From Azospirillum sp. B4 (lineage in GTDB: Bacteria; Pseudomonadota; Alphaproteobacteria; Azospirillales; Azospirillaceae): DNA of 36,465 bases. This document shows positions 30,975 to 36,465 of this stretch, piece after piece. Location: contig NZ_BACU01000499.1 in NCBI RefSeq assembly GCF_000333275.1, forward strand, positions 1 to 36,465. The letters are read 5' to 3'. A program made the translations under genes and the position numbers. The notes beneath the pieces were generated by a model that was not told the DNA's origin, did not search any database, and saw only the letters and a list, made by a program, of their open reading frames with translations. Positions within the stretch are counted from its first letter, which is position 1, and the number at the start of each line of letters is the position of its first letter.

Positions 30975-32579
30975 CTAATCCTGCTGGCGGATCAGATCGG
31001 CGGCCTTTTCCGCCACCATGATCACGGGCGCGTTGGTGTTGCCGCCCGGGACCGTCGGCATGATGGAGGCGTCGACGACGCGCAGGTTCTCCGCCCCGAT
31101 GACGCGCAGGGTGGGATCCACCACCGCGCCGTGGCCCTGGCCCATGCGGCAGGTGCCGACGGGATGTTGGGTGATGCGCAGGTTGGCGCGGATGTAGGCG
31201 TCCAGTTCGGCGTCGCTCTGTCGCTCCGCACCTGGCCTGGCCTCCCGCAGGACGCGCGCGGCCAGGGGGCCGGCGCCGAACAGCGTGCGCACGGCGCGGA
31301 TGCCCCGTCGCAGTTCGGCGAAGTCGCGCTCATGCGACAGCAGGTTCAGCTCTATGCGCGGCGTGTCCGCCACGTCGGCGGAGCGCAAGGTCAGCCGCCC
31401 CCGGCTTTCCGGGTGCAGCTGGATCACCATGATCGAGAACATGTCCTGCAGCCGCTTGCCAAGGCCGGGCGTCCAGATCTTGGCGTCCAGCCGCACCGGC
31501 ATGACCATCAGCTGGATGTCCGGGCGCTCAAGCTCCGGTGCCGTTCGCAGCAGGGCGGCGCAACTGGTGATCTGGGAGGCGAACGGTCCCGTGCCCAGCA
31601 GCGCCCAGCGCAGGACGGACAGGGCCGCCCGGTCCAGCCGCAATTGCTTCAGGAAGGTGTCGCCGCTGGTGGCGTAGTCCATGTAGACGATGGGATGTTC
31701 GGATAGGTTGGCGCCCACGCCGGGGCTGTCCACCACCACCCCGATCCCATGTTCGCGCAGCTGCGCGCCGGGGCCGACGCCGGACAGCATCAGCAGGTGG
31801 GGGGAATTGTAGGCGCCACCCGCCAGGATGACGTCGCGTCGTGCCCGCACCTGATGTGACGCGCCCCCGGCACGGTATTCCACGCCCACGGCGCGATGGC
31901 CATCGAACAGGACGCGGGTGACCTGGGCGCCGGAAATCAGCCGCAGGTTCGACCGTTTCAGCGCCGGGCGCAGATAGGCCCGCGCGGCGCTGGATCGGCG
32001 GCCGCGACGGTCGACCGTCACCTCGCTCAGGGAGAAGCCCTCCTGCCGCTCACCGCTCAGGTCGTCACTGTGCGGAAAGCCGGCGGCGGCGGCCGAGGCC
32101 AGGATCTGTTCCGTCAGCAGCGCGCGGTGGCGTACGGGCGTCACCTGGATGGGGCCGTCGCCCCCGTGCCAAGGGCCGGCGCCACGCCAGCTGGTCTCCA
32201 TCTTGCGAAAATAGGGCAGCACGTCGTCATAGCCCCATCCGGGACAGCCCAGGTCGCGCCACTCGTCATAGTCGCGCGCGTGGCCGCGCATGTAGATCAT
32301 GCCGTTGGTGGTGGAACAGCCGCCCAGCACGCGCCCGCGCGGCAGCGGCAGGGGGCGTCCATCCAGGTTGGGCTCCGGCTCCGACACATAGCCCCAGTCC
32401 TTGGCCGGGTCGGCCATGGCCGCCATGAAGCCCAGCGGCATGGCGTGGAACGGACTGGAATCGGGGCCGCCGGCCTCGATCAGCAGGACGCTGCGGCGCC
32501 CATCCTCACTAAGGCGGTTGGCCAGAACGCATCCCGCTGATCCGGCGCCGACGATGATATGGTCGAAGTCCTGCGTCAC
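30975..32579 (-). CDS. GMC-family FAD-dependent alcohol oxidoreductase
   Basis: This 534-residue glucose-methanol-choline oxidoreductase, choline-dehydrogenase-like, oxidises a primary alcohol to an aldehyde with FAD. The dinucleotide fold is at the N-terminus (IIVGAGSAGCVLANRLSED, then LIEAGG). The GMC signature PRGRVLGGCSTTNGMIYMRG follows near 80-100, and the active-site histidine lies in ITQHPVGTCRMG with GGNTNAPVIMVAEK near the end. The frame is open beyond 33000, but the GTG at 32579 starts right at the FAD fold after an AGGAAG site; the nearby ATG is out of frame. No signal peptide is seen. It is divergent from an aldehyde dehydrogenase, so the pair could turn an alcohol (possibly an aromatic such as a lignin-derived benzyl or cinnamyl alcohol) into an acid. 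Confidence 0.92.
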   Translation of the reverse strand: MTQDFDHIIVGAGSAGCVLANRLSEDGRRSVLLIEAGGPDSSPFHAMPLGFMAAMADPAKDWGYVSEPEPNLDGRPLPLPRGRVLGGCSTTNGMIYMRGHARDYDEWRDLGCPGWGYDDVLPYFRKMETSWRGAGPWHGGDGPIQVTPVRHRALLTEQILASAAAAGFPHSDDLSGERQEGFSLSEVTVDRRGRRSSAARAYLRPALKRSNLRLISGAQVTRVLFDGHRAVGVEYRAGGASHQVRARRDVILAGGAYNSPHLLMLSGVGPGAQLREHGIGVVVDSPGVGANLSEHPIVYMDYATSGDTFLKQLRLDRAALSVLRWALLGTGPFASQITSCAALLRTAPELERPDIQLMVMPVRLDAKIWTPGLGKRLQDMFSIMVIQLHPESRGRLTLRSADVADTPRIELNLLSHERDFAELRRGIRAVRTLFGAGPLAARVLREARPGAERQSDAELDAYIRANLRITQHPVGTCRMGQGHGAVVDPTLRVIGAENLRVVDASIMPTVPGGNTNAPVIMVAEKAADLIRQQD

Positions 32580-32619
32580 CGCTTCCTCATGCCCCCTTGG
32601 CCCCGTTTCTCGGAACGAG

Positions 32620-32650
32620 TTGTTGCATAATAACGGAATGTGTTCAACAA
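32620..32650. promoter_or_regulatory. Inverted repeat TTGTTG/CAACAA between GMC and ALDH genes
   Basis: TTGTTG at 32620-32625 and CAACAA at 32645-32650 form a 6-bp inverted repeat with an AT-rich 19-bp centre. The second arm also belongs to a small palindrome TGTT-C-AACA (32641-32649). It is the only AT-rich segment in the 171-bp divergent promoter region and is a plausible operator for both genes. The cognate regulator is unknown; the IclR regulator at 34289 is the nearest candidate. Confidence 0.35.
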
Positions 32651-32750
32651 TAGCAAACGACAGCGACACCCATGGCGCCTGAACGGGCCCTTCGTGAACG
32701 GCCCGCGCCGTGAGGTAAGCTCTCCCCTCATCATACCCAGACGGTGGAAA

Positions 32751-34244
32751 ATGCCGGATATCGTGGCGGATCATAATGCCCTGGAGAGCGCGCGGCGCTT
32801 CGCGGGCAAGGAACACGGGCTGTTCATTGACGGCGCCTGGCGGGAGCCACGATCGGGTTCCGCCTTTGAGATGCGCAACCCCGGCGACGGCACGCTGCTG
32901 GGCCAGGCCGCCAAGGGCGAGGCGGCGGATGTGGACTTGGCGGTGCGCGCGGCGCGGACGGCGCTGGAAGGCGTCTGGGCGGACACCAAGCCGGCGGAAC
33001 GTGCCCGCCTGCTGTGGCGCCTGGCCGACGCGATCGAGGCCCACGCCGACGAATTCGCCCTGCTGGAAACGCTGAACAACGGCAAGCCGCTACGCGACGC
33101 GCGCCTGTTCGATGTGCCGCACGCCATAGAGACGCTGCGCTACAACTCCGGTTGGGCGACCAAGCTGGGCGGCGACACCATCAATCTTTCCGGTCCCGGA
33201 ACCTGGCACGCCTTCACCGTTCGGGAACCGATCGGCGTGGTGGCGGCCATCGTGCCGTGGAACGCGCCCTTCGCCATGTCGGCGGCCAAGATGGCGCCGG
33301 CATTGGCCGCCGGCTGCACCCTTATCCTGAAGCCGGCGGAGCAGACGCCCCTGACGGCGCTGCGGCTCGCCCACCTGGTGGAGGAGGTCGGCTTCCCCAA
33401 GGGCGTGTTCAACCTCGTGACCGGTTTTGGCGAAACGGCGGGTGCCGCCCTGGTGGAACATCCCGGCGTCGACAAGGTGACGTTCACCGGCTCCACCGAG
33501 GTCGGCCGCCACATCGTCCGCGCGGCGGCGGGCAACTTCAAGCGCGTGACGCTGGAACTGGGCGGCAAGACCCCGGTCATCGTCATGCCCGACGCCGACA
33601 TCAAGCGCGCGATCGAGGGGGCCGCCCGTTCCATCTTCACCAACGCCGGCCAGGTGTGCAACGCCGGCTCCCGCCTGTTCGCGCATGAGAGCGTGTTCAA
33701 CGCCCTGGTGGAGGGCGTGGCCGAGCATGCCGGAAAGCTGCGTGTCGGCCCGGGCCTGGATCCCGCCACCCAGATGGGGCCGGTGGTGTCCCAGGAACAG
33801 AAGGACCGCGTCCTGGGCTATATCGAAGCGGGGGTTAGGGAGGGCGCCCGCATCAGCGGGCAGGGGACCGCGGCGTCGGGCCCCGGATATTTCGTTCCGC
33901 CGACGGTGCTGACGGGAACCCTGCCGACCATGTCCGTGGTGCGTGAGGAAATCTTCGGGCCGGTCCTATGCGCCATGTCGTTCAGCGATGGCGACCTGGA
34001 CGCCATCGCGGCCCGCGCCAACGACACCGACTATGGCCTGGGCGCCATCGTCTGGACGCAGAACCTGAGCGCCGCGCACCGGCTGTCGCGCAAGCTGAAG
34101 GCCGGCACGGTGCGTATCAACGGCGGCGGGCTGGATCCAGCGCTGCCGTTCGGTGGGTTCAAGCAATCCGGCTGGGGCCGGGAGAACGGCCGCGACGGCA
34201 TCGAGGCCTATACCGAGCTGAAATCCATCGCCATCGCGCTTTGA
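32751..34244 (+). CDS. Aldehyde dehydrogenase (betaine/phenylacetaldehyde-type)
   Basis: This 497-residue NAD-dependent aldehyde dehydrogenase has Asn171 in VPWN, Glu269 in LELGGKTP and the catalytic Cys303 in NAGQVC. Its length and the ELGGKTP/NAGQVCNAGSR pair place it in the large class-1/2 group with betaine-, phenylacetaldehyde- and gamma-aminobutyraldehyde dehydrogenases. It is distinct from the ELGGND enzyme at 16752. The ATG at 32751 is chosen because it follows GGTGGA and begins a normal N-terminus; the frame is open back to 32640. It is divergent from the GMC oxidoreductase and probably oxidises the aldehyde that enzyme makes. It is convergent with the IclR gene with 44 bp between. 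Confidence 0.91.
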   Translation: MPDIVADHNALESARRFAGKEHGLFIDGAWREPRSGSAFEMRNPGDGTLLGQAAKGEAADVDLAVRAARTALEGVWADTKPAERARLLWRLADAIEAHADEFALLETLNNGKPLRDARLFDVPHAIETLRYNSGWATKLGGDTINLSGPGTWHAFTVREPIGVVAAIVPWNAPFAMSAAKMAPALAAGCTLILKPAEQTPLTALRLAHLVEEVGFPKGVFNLVTGFGETAGAALVEHPGVDKVTFTGSTEVGRHIVRAAAGNFKRVTLELGGKTPVIVMPDADIKRAIEGAARSIFTNAGQVCNAGSRLFAHESVFNALVEGVAEHAGKLRVGPGLDPATQMGPVVSQEQKDRVLGYIEAGVREGARISGQGTAASGPGYFVPPTVLTGTLPTMSVVREEIFGPVLCAMSFSDGDLDAIAARANDTDYGLGAIVWTQNLSAAHRLSRKLKAGTVRINGGGLDPALPFGGFKQSGWGRENGRDGIEAYTELKSIAIAL

Positions 34245-34288
34245 TGGGGGAGGTTCCCGCCGGTGCCGGCGCGGGGCGCCAGCATCCT

Positions 34289-35089
34289 TCAGGAGCGTGC
34301 GGGAACGCGGCCGCCGATTTTCGCGGAGATGCGGGCGGCCGCGTCCAGCACGTGATCGATGCAAGGCTGCAGCCGCTCCCCCGCCAGGTACTTGTCCGGC
34401 CCCAGCAGGGTGAGGGCGGCGGCCATGGCGTCGCTATAGTCGAAGATGGGGGCGGAGATGGCGGCGAAGTTGGCGTTGATAAGCCCGCTTGTCGTCGCAT
34501 AGCCCTTCTGGCGCACGGTGGCCAGGTCGTCGCGTGTGGGGGGCTTCACCGCGTCAGCGGCCTCGATCGCGTGCTGGCGGCTGGCCCGCGCCGGCTGGCG
34601 GGTCTGCGGTTCCGGCAGGAAGGCCAGGAACACCAGCCCGGTGGCTGAGGTGGTCATCGGCAGCACGTGGCCCAGCCGGACGGTGAAGGCGCCCTGGCGG
34701 CTGCCGTCCACCTTGGAGACGATGGCCGGCCCGAATTCGGTGAGCACGGACAGGTAGGTGGCGCAGCCGGTGTGCGCCGTCAACTCCGCCATCTCCGCGT
34801 TCGCGGCCTCCACCACCGACAATTGGCGGATCGCGGACAGGCCCAACTCGGTCGCGTAGGGTCCCAGCGCGTAGCGGGCGGTCTGGGGGTTCTGTGCCAC
34901 CAGCCCCTCACGCATGAAGCTGGTCAGGTACAGGTGGGCCTTGCTGGGCGGCATGTCCGCCGCCTGGGCGATGTCACGCAACGCCATCGGCTCATGCGCC
35001 GTCTGCAGCACGCGGATGACACGGAATCCAACCTCGATCGACTGGACGCGGCGCTTCTGGCTGAGGGTGTCTTCGGGCGTTTTCAGCAT
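34289..35089 (-). CDS. IclR-family transcriptional regulator
   Basis: This 266-residue regulator has an N-terminal winged helix-turn-helix (IEVGFRVIRVLQ, MALRDIAQAADMPPSKAHLY, TSFMREGLVAQ) and a C-terminal GAF-like effector domain (GPAIVSKVDGSRQGAFTVRLG, TTSGLINANFAAISAPIFDY). IclR regulators commonly control aromatic catabolism (PcaU, PobR, PcaR). It is divergent from the FAD-dependent hydroxylase at 35239, the likeliest target, with 149 bp between. It is convergent with the aldehyde dehydrogenase. A short perfect palindrome lies 38 bp upstream of its start. Ligand unknown. Confidence 0.92.
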   Translation of the reverse strand: MLKTPEDTLSQKRRVQSIEVGFRVIRVLQTAHEPMALRDIAQAADMPPSKAHLYLTSFMREGLVAQNPQTARYALGPYATELGLSAIRQLSVVEAANAEMAELTAHTGCATYLSVLTEFGPAIVSKVDGSRQGAFTVRLGHVLPMTTSATGLVFLAFLPEPQTRQPARASRQHAIEAADAVKPPTRDDLATVRQKGYATTSGLINANFAAISAPIFDYSDAMAAALTLLGPDKYLAGERLQPCIDHVLDAAARISAKIGGRVPARS

Positions 35090-35127
35090 CTGTGTCTCAT
35101 TGGCTTTACACCCATGCCTATCAGAGT

Positions 35128-35140
35128 ACGGGGGTCCCGT
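35128..35140. promoter_or_regulatory. 13-bp palindrome in the IclR/hydroxylase promoter
   Basis: ACGGG-GGT-CCCGT at 35128-35140 has perfect 5-bp arms, 38 bp upstream of the IclR start. A second, AT-rich inverted repeat (TGATA at 35180, TATCA at 35206) lies nearer the hydroxylase. Either could be the operator. The GC-rich one may be chance. Confidence 0.3.
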
Positions 35141-35238
35141 CGACCGCGCAATACAAGGGTGGCCTGGGTGCCGGTCTTGTGATATTGACGAATTATGTTA
35201 GATATTATCAAACTCTGGCGGTTGCGGCGAGGAACGAC

Positions 35239-36426
35239 ATGCGAATTGCGATTGTGGGTGCCGGGATCGGCGGTCTGACGGCTGGGCTGGCGCTGCTGAA
35301 GCGCGGGTTCGACGTCACGATCTATGAGCAGGCCGAGGAACTGCGGGAGGTGGGGGCGGGTCTGCAGGTCAGCGCCAACGGGACGCGCGTGTTCGCGGCG
35401 CTGGGCATCCTGGATCAGGTGATGGCGTTGTCGTTCTGCCCGGTGGGCAAGGAGATCCGGCTGTGGAACACCGGCCAGACCTGGAAGCTGTTCGACCTGG
35501 GGCCGGAATCGGTGGCGCGTTATGGCGCGCCTTATGTCACCATCCACCGCAACGACCTGCACTCCACCCTGGCCACCGCCGTCCGTGCCCTGAACCCCGA
35601 TGCCATCCAGCTGGGATCGCGCTGCGTGGGGGTGGAGCAGGGGCCCGGCGGCGTGGTGTTGGACCTGACAGCCCAGCCACCGCAGCGGCACGACCTGGTG
35701 ATCGGCGCCGACGGCGTGCATTCGATCATCCGCCAGCGGCTGTTCGGTGAGCTGCCGGCCGCGTTCACCGGCATCGTCGCCTGGCGCGGTGTCATCCCCA
35801 TGGAACGCCTGCCCGACCACTTGGTGCGGGACGTGGGCACCAACTGGATTGGCCCAGGCGGCCACATCGTCCACTACCCCATCCGGCGCGGCGAGCTGAT
35901 GAACTTCTCCAGCGTGGTGGAAAACCAGGACTGGAAGACGGAGTCCTGGTCCAGCCCATCGACAGTGGAGGCCTACCTGGCCGACTACCCCGGCTGGCAT
36001 GAAGACGTCCACGCCTACATCCGGGCGATCCCCCAGCCGTTCCGCTGGGCGCTGCTGTCCCGAAAGCCGCTGGACAACTGGACGGTCGGACGGGTCACCC
36101 TGCTGGGCGACGCGGCCCATCCCATGCTGCCCTTCCTGGCGTCGGGCGCGGCCATGGCGATCGAGGACGCCTACACGCTGGCGCGGGCGCTGGAGGCTTA
36201 TCGGGACGACCATGCCAGGGCGCTGAAGGCCTATCAGGACGCACGCATCCCCCGTACGACGCGCGTGGTCCAAGGTGCCGCCGGCAACGCCGAGCGCTTC
36301 CACAATCCCGCCCTGGCCAGCCCGGCCGGCGCGCAGGCCTACGTGGACCGGGAATGGGAGCCGGAGCGGGTGGCGGAACGCTACGAATGGCTTTTCCGTC
36401 ACGACGTCACCACGGCCCCGCTGTGA
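35239..36426 (+). CDS. FAD-dependent aromatic monooxygenase (salicylate/3-hydroxybenzoate hydroxylase-like)
   Basis: This 395-residue class A flavoprotein monooxygenase uses NAD(P)H and O2 to hydroxylate an aromatic ring. The FAD fold GAGIGG is at 8-13 with Glu30 at the end of strand 2. The DG motif GADGVHSIIRQRL lies near 157 and the GD motif LLGDAAHPMLPFLASGAAMAIEDA near 293-316. The ASGAAMAIEDA ending is typical of salicylate 1-hydroxylase and 3-hydroxybenzoate 6-hydroxylase relatives. The ATG at 35239 follows GAGGA by 6 bases; an upstream in-frame start at 35092 is unlikely since it would cross the promoter. It is divergent from the IclR regulator. The 39 bases after its stop end with an AAGGA-like site, so another gene may follow outside the window. 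Confidence 0.91.
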   Translation: MRIAIVGAGIGGLTAGLALLKRGFDVTIYEQAEELREVGAGLQVSANGTRVFAALGILDQVMALSFCPVGKEIRLWNTGQTWKLFDLGPESVARYGAPYVTIHRNDLHSTLATAVRALNPDAIQLGSRCVGVEQGPGGVVLDLTAQPPQRHDLVIGADGVHSIIRQRLFGELPAAFTGIVAWRGVIPMERLPDHLVRDVGTNWIGPGGHIVHYPIRRGELMNFSSVVENQDWKTESWSSPSTVEAYLADYPGWHEDVHAYIRAIPQPFRWALLSRKPLDNWTVGRVTLLGDAAHPMLPFLASGAAMAIEDAYTLARALEAYRDDHARALKAYQDARIPRTTRVVQGAAGNAERFHNPALASPAGAQAYVDREWEPERVAERYEWLFRHDVTTAPL

Positions 36427-36465
36427 CGCGCGGCCGGGGCGCGCGCATAAGGAATAAGGACAGGG

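Noticed and set aside
1-36465. CRISPR arrays, tRNA or rRNA genes, transposases, integrases, phage genes or toxin-antitoxin pairs
   Set aside because: None seen by eye on either strand: no regularly spaced repeats, no cloverleaf-like segments and no mobile-element protein motifs.

Overview
This 36.5 kb window is GC-rich, densely coding and almost free of non-coding DNA; no gap exceeds about 300 bp. It looks chromosomal and alphaproteobacterial. The hupT-hupU-hupV-hypF order is the H2-sensing arrangement of photosynthetic and diazotrophic alphaproteobacteria such as Rhodobacter. Combined with large TonB receptors and aromatic catabolism, it suggests a Rhodospirillales/Azospirillaceae-type organism. 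The taxonomic call is inference. I saw no tRNA, rRNA, insertion sequence or CRISPR array.

Region 1 (1-4881, + strand) is a tightly overlapping operon: the 3' end of a sensor kinase (HupT-like), the small and large subunits of a regulatory, H2-sensing [NiFe] hydrogenase (hupU, hupV), and the maturation factor hypF. The large subunit ends at the last active-site motif with no cleavable tail and carries Ile62 and Phe110, the narrow-gas-channel residues of H2 sensors.

Region 2 (4898-7091) is a divergent LysR regulator and an Fsr-like MFS transporter that share a short intergenic region with an inverted repeat.

Region 3 (7106-16170) is an uptake and activation module. A minus-strand TonB receptor, spinster-type MFS transporter and secreted type-B carboxylesterase form one probable operon. 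A TetR regulator is divergent from it, followed by an ANL-type CoA ligase and a short-chain dehydrogenase. A 20-bp AT-rich palindrome occurs in front of both the TonB receptor and the CoA ligase, each time just upstream of a TTGAC box, suggesting a shared regulon.

Region 4 (16219-27720) is the core of an aromatic-acid island. A minus-strand operon encodes an HpcH/HpaI-type aldolase, an NDP-forming acyl-CoA synthetase of the feruloyl-CoA synthetase (FerA) type, a hydroxycinnamoyl-CoA hydratase-lyase, a carboxymuconolactone-decarboxylase-like protein and an aldehyde dehydrogenase. Together these could take ferulate or p-coumarate to vanillate or 4-hydroxybenzoate. Divergent from it runs an operon with a possible 35-residue peptide, a cupin, a frameshifted metal-dependent hydrolase, an aromatic-acid MFS transporter and two tandem amidohydrolases related to 2-pyrone-4,6-dicarboxylate hydrolase. 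A YkgJ-type cysteine-cluster protein lies at the edge.

Region 5 (27945-36426) holds a second TonB receptor with a clear terminator, a GMC alcohol oxidoreductase divergent from an aldehyde dehydrogenase (alcohol to aldehyde to acid), and an IclR regulator divergent from a flavin-dependent aromatic hydroxylase.

Overall, regions 3 to 5 resemble a plant-aromatic scavenging island: outer-membrane uptake, ester hydrolysis, CoA activation, side-chain removal, aldehyde oxidation and hydrolytic steps like those of a lower pathway. No recognised ring-cleavage dioxygenase is present; the cupin at 22674 is the most obvious enzyme of unknown role that could fill a missing step.
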